A DNA stretch of 64,000 nucleotides from Okeania sp. SIO1I7 (GCA_010672585.1 JAAHGF010000005.1:204685-268684), one strand, 5' to 3'; numbered from the stretch's first letter, positions 18,973-28,282 are shown. The notes: generated from the sequence alone by a model not told the origin. Numbers and translations are program-made.

Positions 18973-19135
18973 GTAAGCATTCAGCCGTCAGCTAGTGCTT
19001 TTTTTTAGTTCTAGATAAAAGCTTTACTAATTGAGTCAGAACTAAATTTTACTATAAAAGCTGGCTTTAAAGTCTATATTCATTAAATTAGCTTTATGAA
19101 AGCTGAGAGCTGACAACTAATAGCTGAATGCTTAC
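18973..19135. mobile_element. Family G MITE copy 1, 8-bp TSD AGATTAAC
   Basis: A 163-bp element with ends GTAAGCATTCAGC and GCTGAATGCTTAC, flanked on both sides by AGATTAAC (18965-18972 and 19136-19143). The inside has AAAAGCTTTACTAATTGAGT, shared with the copy near 62450. No gene inside. Confidence 0.8.
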
Positions 19136-19361
19136 AGATTAACTGCTAAATCAACTTATAATATGGTGTAATTTCAGTTATCAGTTGTAAATTTTCTAGT
19201 ATTATCTTTTTCTATATGAATTCTATATGGATTTAATACCTTATGTATACAGGGTGTCTATAATTAGTTAGGGTTAATCCCATGAAGTAGTAATTTTTAA
19301 GTATCCCCATCCATTTTTTCTTTCTTCCTTCTTCCTTCTTCCTTCTTCCTTATTCAAGACA

Positions 19362-20885
19362 TTGAAAAATAAAATCCTCAATCCGATAGCTCAAATTTTT
19401 ATATTAGGCTTAATTTTCGGAATTTCTTATACTCAAGACCCTCTATATACCTCAAATCAACATACTAAATTTTTGCAAGGATTAGCTAAAGCTGATTTAG
19501 GTTATTTAAACCAAGATTGGTTAGCTAATACACTCGACCCTTTACCCGCTTTTACTTTTTTAGTTCAAGTCACTTATACTTGCTTCCATGAAAACTTTTT
19601 CTACTTTTATTACATACTCATTTTTGGCATCTATATTTACAGTATGCTTGGCATTGCTTCAGTAATTTTTCAAATTAATACTTCCCGACTGAAAGTACTA
19701 ATTTATTTTCTCCTCCTCCTGACTATCCACTGTCTACAAATCAGAATATATGACTTTAAAACTCATGTACATCTCCACTATGGTTTAGCCGAACAATATA
19801 TTCTTGGTGGATATTTTCAACCCTGTACATTTGGAGTGCTAATTATCTTTTCTATCTATGCCTTTCTGAGAAAAAAACCTTTTTTAGCAGTCTTAGCTTT
19901 AGGAATAGCTGCAACCTTTCATCCCACATATTTCCCTAGTGCAGCTTTACTAACTTTAGCTTATTTGATTCTCACTTATAAAAATGAAAATAATCTCAAA
20001 AAATCATTATTAATAGGTGTCATTTCATTAATCTTTGTATTACCAGTAGTCAGTTATATGACTATTACTTTTAGACCCACATCTCCAGAGCTTTTTCAAA
20101 TTTCTGAAAGTTTACTTGTAAATCGAATTCCTCATCATTCCTTCCCCGATATTTGGTTAACTGAACCTGCCGCGCCAATACAAATCTTAGTAGTAGCGAT
20201 CGCTCTCTATCTCCTCCGCAAAACTCGATTATTTTTTATCTTATTTTTGCCCTTTGCCACAGCAACTATTTTGACAATAATTCAAATAATTTCTGTCAGT
20301 AATACTTTGGCGTTTCTTACCCCTTGGCGAGTATCCGCTTTTTTAGTTCCGATTTCTACTTGTATGATAAGTGCTTATATTGTGGCTATTATTTTTGATA
20401 GATATTATCCTCAAATTCTGAAATACAAAAAAACACTTGAAATTAGCACTTTAGTAGGAATATATCTATTCATATTGTCAGGAGTCGGAATACAACTAGA
20501 AAAGCTAACTATTAATCAAAAAGATACGCCAATTATTATGGAATATGTCAAAGAAAATAAACAGGTGGGAGATATATATTTAGTTCCTTACGCTTCTGGG
20601 AAATTCGTTGATTTTAGAATTGCTACAGGTGCGCCAATTTTAATTAATCTTAAGTCTCATCCCTACAAAGATACAGAAGTTATTGAATGGCACAATAGAT
20701 TATTAATGGCACAGAAATTTTATGATAATTCTGCCATAGCTAAATGTCAGGCTTTGCAAAATTTAATTGATAAATATCAGATAACTCATATAATTATTGA
20801 AAATGATGATTCTATTCAATGTTCAGGAGTAGAAAAAACTTACATTGACAATTTATATAAGATGTATAAAGTTATTGAAAAATAG
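19362..20885 (+). CDS. Polytopic membrane protein, DUF6798-like
   Basis: 507 residues, TTG start (no in-frame ATG nearby), about ten hydrophobic helices. The first outer segment reads NQHTKFLQGLAKADLGYLNQ and the C-terminal soluble part has PIIMEYVKENKQVGDIYLVP and INLKSHPYKDTEVIEWHNR, which recalls DUF6798-type membrane proteins found next to exopolysaccharide genes. This match is from memory of the pattern and is tentative. It lies in a run of same-strand membrane glycosyltransferase-like genes separated by repeats. Just upstream is a TTCTTCC microsatellite (about 19318-19352) that may displace or form its promoter region. Confidence 0.72.
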   Translation: MKNKILNPIAQIFILGLIFGISYTQDPLYTSNQHTKFLQGLAKADLGYLNQDWLANTLDPLPAFTFLVQVTYTCFHENFFYFYYILIFGIYIYSMLGIASVIFQINTSRLKVLIYFLLLLTIHCLQIRIYDFKTHVHLHYGLAEQYILGGYFQPCTFGVLIIFSIYAFLRKKPFLAVLALGIAATFHPTYFPSAALLTLAYLILTYKNENNLKKSLLIGVISLIFVLPVVSYMTITFRPTSPELFQISESLLVNRIPHHSFPDIWLTEPAAPIQILVVAIALYLLRKTRLFFILFLPFATATILTIIQIISVSNTLAFLTPWRVSAFLVPISTCMISAYIVAIIFDRYYPQILKYKKTLEISTLVGIYLFILSGVGIQLEKLTINQKDTPIIMEYVKENKQVGDIYLVPYASGKFVDFRIATGAPILINLKSHPYKDTEVIEWHNRLLMAQKFYDNSAIAKCQALQNLIDKYQITHIIIENDDSIQCSGVEKTYIDNLYKMYKVIEK

Positions 20886-20905
20886 CTACTATTGAAAAAT
20901 TTTGT

Positions 20906-21223
20906 GTAAGCATTCAGCATTCAGCTATCAGCTATCAGCTTTATTACCTTTAAAGAGAAAAAAGCAATTTTATCAAAGCTTCAGAATACGAATATCTGGT
21001 TGAGAATGTAGTAGAAATTAAATGAATGCTTGCTTTATTCATTAGACATCTCCAATAATAAAAAATCAAATCAATTATCTTACAGCAATTATCAATTCTT
21101 TCCCCTTTACTCCCTACTCCCTCTTTTCTGGAGATGTCTATTAAAAAGCTGTTTGCGCAGCATGACCTAGGAATAGCTGACCGCTAATAGCTGTTTGCGC
21201 AGCATTCCGCAGGAAATTCTTAC
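20906..21223. mobile_element. Family G MITE copy 2, near-perfect 8-bp TSD
   Basis: 318 bp from GTAAGCATTCAGC to GGAAATTCTTAC. The flanks AATTTTGT (20898-20905) and AATTTTGC (21224-21231) differ in one base. The inside contains short palindromes GCTGTTTGCGCAGCAT that also occur in other copies. Confidence 0.6.
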
Positions 21224-21443
21224 AATTTTGCTTCCCTTCTTCCTTGATATAAACAGTTACCATTGACAAAATAGTCCCTGTTTGATAAAGTTCAAAAAAA
21301 TTACTAACAAAAAATGCTGAAAAACCTCTAGATTAATCTAGGGAAAGCAAAAAAATAATTACAGCAGACTAGGTTCTTTATTAGGAGTCAGAAGTCAGTT
21401 AGGTTTAAATTCCTAATGAAATTGAACGTAAAATCTACCATAT

Positions 21444-21640
21444 ATCACCGAAAAATTTGAGTCTGAAGCTTCTTCTTTTAAGAGGATAAAAAGCGGTTAA
21501 TCTTTGCAGCTTTCCGTAGGGTGGAATGGCGAGGTCTCGGAGCCATACCTATGAGACAAAGAGAAAAAGAAGATTCCATATTTTCTTGCCTCCTTATTAC
21601 AGGAGGTACTGATAACTGATAACTGATAACTGATAACTGA
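21444..21640 (-). repeat. Family A repeat, degraded copy
   Basis: Reverse orientation. Recognisable blocks are ACCGAAAAATTTGAGTC, AAGCGGTTAATC, GGCGAGGTCTCGGAGCCA and a tail of four GATAACT units that runs right up to the start codon of the next gene. Confidence 0.6.
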
Positions 21641-21644
21641 TTTA

Positions 21645-23237
21645 ATGTTCTATAAAAAACCTTATTTTACTTGGCTAAAAATATTTATTGCCATTACCTT
21701 AATCTTAGGAATATGTTTCAGATTCATAAATATTGACCGCAAAGTTTACTGGTACGACGAAACAATTACCTCCTTAAGAATTGCTGGTTATACTAGAGGC
21801 GAATTAGAAGATATAACCGATGAAGCTGGCATAATTAATGGGGAATTTTTCCAGCAATATCAAGGCACTAACTCTAATAAAAATGTCATTAATACTATCA
21901 ACTCCTTAGCAACAGAAAACCCTGAACATTTACCAATTTATTTTGTACTGCTCAGATGGTGGGTACAATTATTTGGTCATTCTGTAGCAGTAACCAGAAA
22001 TTTCTCAGCTTTGACCAGCTTATTAATATTTCCTTGTATTTATTGGTTATGTCGAGAATTGTTTAATCAACCATTAGTTGGAGAAATAGCGATCGCTCTG
22101 ACTGCTGTTTCCCCAATCTCAGTATTATATGCTCAAGAAGCACGGGTTTATAGTTTATTTACAGTAACAATTTTATTATCAAGTATTGCCTTACTTCGGG
22201 CAATGAAAATCTCCACTAAACGTAACTGGCAAATTTACACAGTAAGTTTAATCTTTGCCTTATATACTCATCTTTTTTCCATATTAGTAGCCTTGGGTCA
22301 TGGATTATATATACTTTTAATAGAAAAACTAAAATTAACCAAAAAATTAAAATCTTATCTCCTAGCATCTGTTTCTGGATTTTTAATTTTTTTACCATGG
22401 TTTATAGTAATAATTGAGCATTTCGATGGCACAAAATGGGTATCTCAAACAGCACCTTTATTAACCTTATTGAAAAGATGGTTGATTAATTTAGGTTTTA
22501 CTTTTATCGATATTCAAATTGGCTCTTCAGAAAGATTATTTGATGTCAAAAATATTGTTTTTGATAACGATGCTTTATTAAGTCTCAATACAATCTGGCC
22601 GTATCTATTATTGATAACTTTAGTCTTAGTAATATACTCAATTTATTTTATTTGTCGGAATGCACCTAAATCAGCAAATCTGTTCATCTTAACCTTGATA
22701 TTATTAACTCCCATAACCTTGATAATTCCCGATATAATCTCTGGTGGACAACGTTCAACTATTCCTCGTTATTTCATCCCCAGTTACTTGGGAATTCAAA
22801 TATCAGTTGCTTATCTTTTGGCTACAAATTTAACCAACTTTAGTAACCAAATTCAATATAAATTTTGGCAAATAGTAACAGTTACTCTAATTTCTGTAGG
22901 AGTAATATCTTGTGGAATTAGTTCCCAAGCAGAAACTTGGTGGCATAAATATAGTAGTTATTATGACCCTCAAGTAGCAAAAATAATTAACCAAACAAAC
23001 AACCCACTTGTAATTAGTAATCATTCCCTTAGATTAGCTTCTCTAAGTTATTTGCTTAATCCTCAAGTTAAATTTCAATTTGTAGAAGTAGGTGATGTAC
23101 CAAAAATTCCTGATGGTTTTAGTCATGTGTTTATATTTCGCCCAGAATGGAGTTTAATTTCAGGATTAGAAACACAAGAAAATTCTCAACTTAACTTAGT
23201 TCATGATTTCGGCGAACTATGGATTTTACCTAAATAG
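21645..23237 (+). CDS. GT39-like membrane glycosyltransferase
   Basis: 530 residues with about eleven helices. The first loop carries VYWYDETITSLRIAGYT (D38, E39) and the next conserved block is RWWVQLFGHSVAVTRNFSAL, both standard for the PMT/ArnT superfamily that transfers sugars from lipid-phosphate donors. Later YAQEARVYSLFTV is also a family hallmark. The C-terminal part ends EVGDVPKIPDGFSHVFIF to LWILPK. The stop codon TAG is created at the junction with a family B element: TA comes from the target duplication and G from the element. A damaged copy of its last 100 codons follows at 23509-23806. Confidence 0.87.
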   Translation: MFYKKPYFTWLKIFIAITLILGICFRFINIDRKVYWYDETITSLRIAGYTRGELEDITDEAGIINGEFFQQYQGTNSNKNVINTINSLATENPEHLPIYFVLLRWWVQLFGHSVAVTRNFSALTSLLIFPCIYWLCRELFNQPLVGEIAIALTAVSPISVLYAQEARVYSLFTVTILLSSIALLRAMKISTKRNWQIYTVSLIFALYTHLFSILVALGHGLYILLIEKLKLTKKLKSYLLASVSGFLIFLPWFIVIIEHFDGTKWVSQTAPLLTLLKRWLINLGFTFIDIQIGSSERLFDVKNIVFDNDALLSLNTIWPYLLLITLVLVIYSIYFICRNAPKSANLFILTLILLTPITLIIPDIISGGQRSTIPRYFIPSYLGIQISVAYLLATNLTNFSNQIQYKFWQIVTVTLISVGVISCGISSQAETWWHKYSSYYDPQVAKIINQTNNPLVISNHSLRLASLSYLLNPQVKFQFVEVGDVPKIPDGFSHVFIFRPEWSLISGLETQENSQLNLVHDFGELWILPK

Positions 23238-23475
23238 GGTTTGCTGAAAAAGTCTTTTTGCTGGGGTAGGAGACAGGAGACAGGAGACAGGAGGAACAGG
23301 GAATGTAGAGGAGGTAAGAGTAAGAATTGTCTCTTATAACTGAATTTTTCTGCCCAACTCTTGCACAAAATGCTAGTTTTTTGAGCTTTTCGGTCAAAAA
23401 AGCTGGCACTTTTTTTAAACCTAAAACAACTAAAACCTTTATCTATAAATACTTTGATATTTAATCAGCAAGCCC
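23237..23475. mobile_element. Family B MITE copy 3, TSD TAAATA
   Basis: 239 bp, from GGGTTTGCTGAAAAAGTC to ATTTAATCAGCAAGCCC, flanked by TAAATA at 23231-23236 and 23476-23481. Orientation is opposite to copy 1. The inside has AGACAGGAGACAGGAG repeats and a hairpin around TTTTGAGCTTTTCGGTCAAAA. Confidence 0.85.
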
Positions 23476-23508
23476 TAAATAAACTACAGGCAATAGAAAT
23501 GGTCTTTG

Positions 23509-23806
23509 CTTAACCATAAAATTAAACTTCAATTAGTAGAAGCAGAAGCGGATACTCTACCTAAAAATTCCGATAATTTTACCGATATATTTATGTTTCA
23601 CCCGGAGATAAGTTTTATAGCACTACGCAAATAGGTTAGGACATTTATAAATTCTCAAACTCAGTCAGATATTACTTTTAACTTTTGACTTTTGACTTTT
23701 GACTTGCGCGTAGCGCTATATTTCTCAATTAGAAACACAAAGAAATTATCAGCTCAAATTAATTCACAACTTTGGCAAACTCTGGAAATTAGTTAAAAAT
23801 AAATAA
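23509..23806 (+). pseudogene. Remnant of a second glycosyltransferase C-terminus, split by a family C MITE
   Basis: Reads LNHKIKLQLVEAEADTLPK and DNFTDIFMFHPEISF, then after removing the insert QLETQRNYQLKLIHNFGKLW to a TAA at 23804-23806. This aligns with the C-terminus of the intact gene just upstream (LNPQVKFQFVEVGDVPK, FSHVFIFRPEWSLIS, LETQENSQLNLVHDFGELW). It is probably a diverged partial tandem duplicate. The frame is restored exactly if the 101-bp element and one TA are removed. Confidence 0.82.
23618..23718. mobile_element. Family C MITE copy 1, TA target duplication
   Basis: 101 bp with ends TAGCACTACGCAAATAGG and TTGCGCGTAGCGCTA. TA flanks it on both sides (23616-23617, 23719-23720). 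Removing the element plus one TA rebuilds a continuous reading frame in the host remnant, which confirms the boundaries. Confidence 0.85.
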
Positions 23807-23865
23807 TCAAGATTTTACTAAATCATCAAAATATCCAAAAAACCCTCTACTTCAGAAAGAGGAGG

Positions 23866-24042
23866 ATGAAAATTTTTGGGAGCAATAATCAAAAGTTCCG
23901 AGGTGCAATCGTCAACTGGAAAATCAAAACCCAAAAGCTACAGCAAGCAATTTCTCAAAATCTGATTCTCAATCTCTATAAACTAGCTTCGATGACTCCA
24001 GAGGAATCACCGAATGCAGTGTTTAATTTATTCTGTCCATAG
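23866..24042 (+). CDS. Short open frame, 58 residues, unknown
   Basis: ATG at 23866 preceded by GGAGG only one or two bases away, which is too close to be a normal ribosome site. The peptide is FRGAIVNWKIKTQKLQQAI-like with SMTPEESPNAVFNLF at the end. I recognise no family. It may be the tail of a decayed gene. Weak support. Confidence 0.25.
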   Translation: MKIFGSNNQKFRGAIVNWKIKTQKLQQAISQNLILNLYKLASMTPEESPNAVFNLFCP

Positions 24043-24167
24043 CCTTAGACAGCCATCGGAACTACCTCTAACTTATGGACTTAGAATTTATTAGTTGACA
24101 CCAACATTAAAATTGCCTGTCACCCTGGAAATCTTTCAAGTAATTTTTAGAATATTATCTGATCTAT

Positions 24168-24908
24168 TTACTGCTGCAAACTTTTTTTCTTTACAGATAA
24201 CCCACCTAATGCAGATACTCCTGCCAAAGTCCAGAGAGATGTAAAGGGTTCTGGAACGCGACGTTTCTCAACCTTAATCATATCGAATTGGGCATCAATT
24301 TCTGGCGGACCATCAATCTCCAACTTAATTGCGCCAACATTAGTGAAATCTGCCGTGCCACTAAAATCATCAAAGAGGAAAGTTGCGGTTTCTGGAGTTG
24401 TGATAGCCTGGGCAAAGGTCTGTGAAAGAGTTGAAACATTGCTATCAAGGTCATAGATAGTAAATTCTAACTCTAAACCAGGAAGGTCAGCTGAGATGAT
24501 TTCTACCAATATACGATCTAGAGGCCAAACACCACCAGTTAGGTCTATTCCTCCCAAACCATCTTCATCTACTACTGTGGGATCGTCATCTCCATCCCAA
24601 ACTATCATTCCAGTCCCATTAGTCTCTACATTATTACTAAAATTAAGTACTCCTCCAGTTGCTTGCATACGAGTTTCAATCAAACCATCAGCATCTCCCA
24701 TAACTTCCATATCCCGGAAACCACCAAGAATAGAACCATCTGGTCCCACTTGGCTGTTACTAGGTATAACAGGGTCAATCGGCTGAAATCCAACATCCTG
24801 CCCTACGCTAAAATCGTCGATGACAATTGGAGCTGCTTGGGCACTGCCTGCTCCCAACATAGCTGTGGTGGCCAATAAGCTAAAAATATATTTTTGATGT
24901 GTCTTCAT
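24168..24908 (-). CDS. PEP-CTERM sorting domain exoprotein
   Basis: 246 residues. Signal peptide at 1-25 (FSLLATTAMLGAGSAQA). The C-terminus has VPEP near 219-222 (by my count), a hydrophobic stretch LWTLAGVSALGGLSV and then KKK, the PEP-CTERM pattern recognised by an exosortase that anchors or releases surface proteins. The middle is Asp/Gly-rich (WDGDDDPTVVDEDGLGGIDL) and probably forms a beta-sandwich. A good ribosome site GGAAGG lies upstream. PEP-CTERM proteins are commonly linked with exopolysaccharide, which fits the surrounding membrane glycosyltransferases. The ligand is unknown. Confidence 0.88.
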   Translation of the reverse strand: MKTHQKYIFSLLATTAMLGAGSAQAAPIVIDDFSVGQDVGFQPIDPVIPSNSQVGPDGSILGGFRDMEVMGDADGLIETRMQATGGVLNFSNNVETNGTGMIVWDGDDDPTVVDEDGLGGIDLTGGVWPLDRILVEIISADLPGLELEFTIYDLDSNVSTLSQTFAQAITTPETATFLFDDFSGTADFTNVGAIKLEIDGPPEIDAQFDMIKVEKRRVPEPFTSLWTLAGVSALGGLSVKKKSLQQ

Positions 24909-25557
24909 AATAATTATCCTTCCAAATAACTTTAATTACAGATGTATAGAACAGTCAATCGGCTATAGCTAATAGTCCTAATCAGGACAACACTGTCAGG
25001 AAGCTCTATTGATTACAGCTTCATAATTCAGTGTAACTACTTAATTACAACTTAATTAAGTGTAACAACTTAATTGCAACTTAACTATAACTCTAACCAT
25101 AGCAACAAAGTAATCAGCCAATTCAAGTAAAATTACTATCTTCACGAAAACTTCATATATTTAACTTGTTTAAATCTATTAGTTTTTTTAATGCTTATAA
25201 TGTGTTATATCGAACAATAAAATTTTGATTATTGTACTAATAGATTTTTTCTTCAAGGAAGGTTCAATAATGATTTAGGATAGGTAATATGGGAAGCTTG
25301 ACCTCTACTCACTGGTCTGAAAGTTTACCTTAAACTAAGTAACATAGAGAATATTAAGCATTCTAGCCACCTTAATATTTGCTTTTCTAAATATCAAATG
25401 AACATAATTATTCATACACAAGGCTCTCCAGAATTTTAGATTTAATACCTGAATTGTTTAGAGTCACAACATTATTTATGAGCAAAATAATATTAATTTT
25501 TATTACTTGTCTATATAAGTAAAAACCCTGAGAACGCACAAATACGTTCAAATAATA
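24909..25557. other. Gene-free upstream region of the PEP-CTERM gene
   Basis: AT-rich. Near 25019-25090 there are three spaced repeats of the type TGTAACTACTTAATTACAAC / GTGTAACAACTTAATTGCAA, which could be regulatory but have no recognised protein. No gene seen. Confidence 0.45.
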
Positions 25558-25912
25558 AGTTTTACTTATAGTATTTTTACATAGATATGAAGGCTTGTCT
25601 TCATAGAATCTTTACAAATCTTGCTACTACTCTATAACAGAGAACAGTGAGAAAAACATTTCTCTGTCTTACCATCATCAGTCATTGTCCTAACTATCCC
25701 GTTCTTTGCTATATGAATAAATTTGACTTATAGAGTTTTCACATAGATTACGGAGTGTTTGTCTTTGTATAGCACTACGTCTTTTGGTTAGGACAATAAA
25801 TTTGGGTTTTCAGGGAACACCGGAGCTGGGAACAGAAAAATGTCCTAACGTATTTGTGTAGCGCTATATAATCTGTATAAACCTTACTAATACTCTATTG
25901 CTACCGGATGTG
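25558..25912. repeat. Diverged direct duplication upstream of the second membrane paralogue
   Basis: 25558-25640 (ACTTATAGTATTTTTACATAG ... CTTGTCTTCATAGAATC ... CTACTCTATAAC) is repeated at 25722-25912 (ACTTATAGAGTTTTCACATAG-like ... GTTTGTCTTTG ... TAATCTGTATAAACC ... AATACTCTATTGC). The second copy is interrupted by the family C element at 25770-25866. Confidence 0.65.
25770..25866. mobile_element. Family C MITE copy 2, TA target duplication
   Basis: 97 bp from TAGCACTACGTCTTTTGG to TTTGTGTAGCGCTA, flanked by TA at 25768-25769 and 25867-25868. The uninterrupted partner copy of the surrounding duplication (25590-25610) shows the empty-site arrangement. Confidence 0.78.
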
Positions 25913-25936
25913 ATATCCATTTTTTTTTAACTATCT

Positions 25937-27772
25937 ATGGACTATGGAAAAATTAATTTGCATAAGTTTTTAACTGCACAGACTCCAGTCAGATTTTGGT
26001 TTTATTTAAGTCTGGGTTTAGCAGCAATTTGTGGAATTTTAGGAATAATTCCCGCTTTTAGTAGTGAATATATAGTGCAGGATGATGCTCGCTCCCACGT
26101 TTTTTGGATGGCAAGATTTCTCAATCCCGAACTTTTTCCCAACGATATTATTGCTGACTATTTTCAATCTGTCGCTCCCACCGGATATACCTATTTTTAT
26201 CAATTATTTTCCCTCATCGGCATTCCACCTTTACTATTAAATAAATTTCTGCCAATCATATTAGGATTAATCACAACTGCCTATTGTTTTAGAGTAGAAA
26301 TAGAAATATTCCCAGTGCCACTCGCTGGGTTTCTCAGCACATTATTTTTGAATCAAAATCTCTGGCTTAAAGATGACTTAATCTCCGCTACCCCCAGAGC
26401 ATTTTTCTATCCTTTATTTTTGGCATTTTTGTACTATTTCCTCAGACATTCTTGGTTAGGAATTGCAGTAGCGCTCGCTCTACTCGGATTATTTTATCCC
26501 CAAGGAGTTTTACTCTGTATTGCTTTCTTAGTCTTAGATTTTCTCCACTTCCGAAGTCCCCCAAAATTTATCATTTTAGCTATTGGTTTAACCGCAGGTT
26601 TTTTCGTACTTTTACCCTATGCTTTAAATACCTCCGAATATAGTCCGATTATTACATTAGCTGAAGCTAAAAAATTACCAGAATTCTGGCCAGGGGGAAG
26701 AGCTTCCTTCTTTTCAAATAATAGTTTTGACTTTTGGTTCACAGGCGATCGCTCCGGCATTATCCCCCCAGAATGGTTATCTCAATCTTTCCTACCTCCT
26801 CAAGTTTGGGCAGGATTATTACTTACAGCGTTTCCTGTTGTTATGAGGTACAAAATTTTAGGTTTGAGGCAACAGGCAACAGGCAACAGGCAACAGAAAA
26901 GAATAAAAACAACTATACCTCATAGCTTCGGAAACTGCTGTATTTTCTTAAGCTCAAGATATTTTCCCCTAGCCAAAAAAATCTCTTATAAAATCATCCT
27001 TTTACCAGAATTATTATTAGCATCAACTGGAATATTTCTAGCTGCTCACTTTTTACTATTTCGGTTACATCATCCCAGTCGTTACAGTCAACATAGTCTC
27101 AGAATAATCATGGCTTTAGCTGGTGGGATAGCCTTCACTTTGATAATTGATTTTATCTGGCGCAAAATTTATTTACTGAAGAGGAATAATTCCCTTCTGC
27201 CTTCTGCCTCCTGCCTTCTGCCTTTCCTGATATATATAGTGCTAATTCTCCTCCTGTTATATCCAGCTTTAACCAACAACTTTCCTGTGACTAATTATGT
27301 TGTGGGAAAAGTACCTCAACTTTATGAATATTTAGCCCAACAACCTTCAGATATTCGCATTGCTTCTTTAGCATTAGAAGCTAATAATATTCCTACTTTT
27401 GCTCAACGTTCAATATTAGTAGGTTCGGAATATGCTTTGCCTTATCATCAGGGATATTATCGGGAAATAAAACAACGAGCTAAAGATTTAATCCAAGCAC
27501 AATATAGTCCTGACTTAAAACAAGTACAAAATTTTATTGAAAAATACGGAATTGATTTTTGGTTGTTAGATTCTCAGGGGTTGACTTTAGAATATGTCAC
27601 GAAAAATCATCGTCTGAGGCAATTAAATAATACTGCTGCTGCTGTAGTTAAGATGCAGATGGAAAATGGTGTAGTTCCCAGTTTGTTAAATGTTCAGAAA
27701 AGTTGTCAAGTTCTAGATATTCCAGACTTAGTTTTATTAGAAGCAAAATGTATTTTAGGTCTTAAATCTTAA
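25937..27772 (+). CDS. Large polytopic membrane protein (GT-C-like), second paralogue
   Basis: 611 residues, paralogue of the protein at 16170-18200. Shared features are the first-loop motif EYIVQDDARSHVFWM (D49, D50), LFPNDIIADYFQSVAP, the ATPRAFFYP segment, LALLGLFYPQ, LLFRLHHPSRY and the C-terminal LLEAKC. Around residues 312-345 it has a short insert rich in QQATGNRQQ, coded by a CAACAGG microsatellite, at the same place where the paralogue carries its much longer charged insert. The acidic pair in an outer loop suggests a lipid-linked sugar transferase, but no family member with known function comes to mind. A run of eight T ends upstream of the ATG. Confidence 0.78.
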   Translation: MDYGKINLHKFLTAQTPVRFWFYLSLGLAAICGILGIIPAFSSEYIVQDDARSHVFWMARFLNPELFPNDIIADYFQSVAPTGYTYFYQLFSLIGIPPLLLNKFLPIILGLITTAYCFRVEIEIFPVPLAGFLSTLFLNQNLWLKDDLISATPRAFFYPLFLAFLYYFLRHSWLGIAVALALLGLFYPQGVLLCIAFLVLDFLHFRSPPKFIILAIGLTAGFFVLLPYALNTSEYSPIITLAEAKKLPEFWPGGRASFFSNNSFDFWFTGDRSGIIPPEWLSQSFLPPQVWAGLLLTAFPVVMRYKILGLRQQATGNRQQKRIKTTIPHSFGNCCIFLSSRYFPLAKKISYKIILLPELLLASTGIFLAAHFLLFRLHHPSRYSQHSLRIIMALAGGIAFTLIIDFIWRKIYLLKRNNSLLPSASCLLPFLIYIVLILLLLYPALTNNFPVTNYVVGKVPQLYEYLAQQPSDIRIASLALEANNIPTFAQRSILVGSEYALPYHQGYYREIKQRAKDLIQAQYSPDLKQVQNFIEKYGIDFWLLDSQGLTLEYVTKNHRLRQLNNTAAAVVKMQMENGVVPSLLNVQKSCQVLDIPDLVLLEAKCILGLKS

Positions 27773-27805
27773 ATAAGAGAAATTACTAGATTTTTCATTG
27801 TATGA

Positions 27806-27919
27806 AGCACTCAAAAAAAAGCGGCGCGGGAGGGAATTAGGGTTGCGCGGTACCAAAAATTCTGATATAGTTTAGTTATTGGGTGGCGTTCGCCCCTGCG
27901 CATGATTTTTTATTCAACA
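27806..27919 (+). repeat. Structured repeat, copy 1 of 3
   Basis: Blocks GGAATTAGGGTTGCGCGG, CCAAAAATTCTGATATAG, TTATTGGGTGGCGTTCGCCC and TGCGCATG then TTTTTATTCAAC. Two stems can be drawn: TGCGC with GCGCA, and GGGTG with CGCCC around a GCGTT loop. Confidence 0.75.
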
Positions 27920-28095
27920 AAGAAATATCTGTAGATAGAACTAGATGCGATCGCAAATATCAAGTTGCTGAGGACTGATGCTGATGATGAACTTTAGACA
28001 GTCCGATGTTTGTCCGACTCTTGAAAGTAGGTAAGTGTTGATGCTCGCTCAATTTATTCTTTAATGTGAGGCGCGATTACTATCTTCATTCTCGA

Positions 28096-28212
28096 AAGCA
28101 CTCCAAGAAAAAAAGTGGCGCGGAAGGAAATTAGGGTTGCGCGATACCAAAAATTCTGATATAGTTTAGTTATTGGGTGGTGTTCGCCCCTACGCATGAC
28201 TTTTTATTCAAC
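28096..28212 (+). repeat. Structured repeat, copy 2 of 3
   Basis: Same blocks as copy 1 with about ten changes. The outer stem is TGCG with CGCA; the inner stem GGGTG/CGCCC is kept. Confidence 0.75.
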
Positions 28213-28282
28213 GCAAAATCATGTTTTGACCGGCGATCGCAATACAAAGAATTAGAAATAATCACATATTATCATTTTGTGG

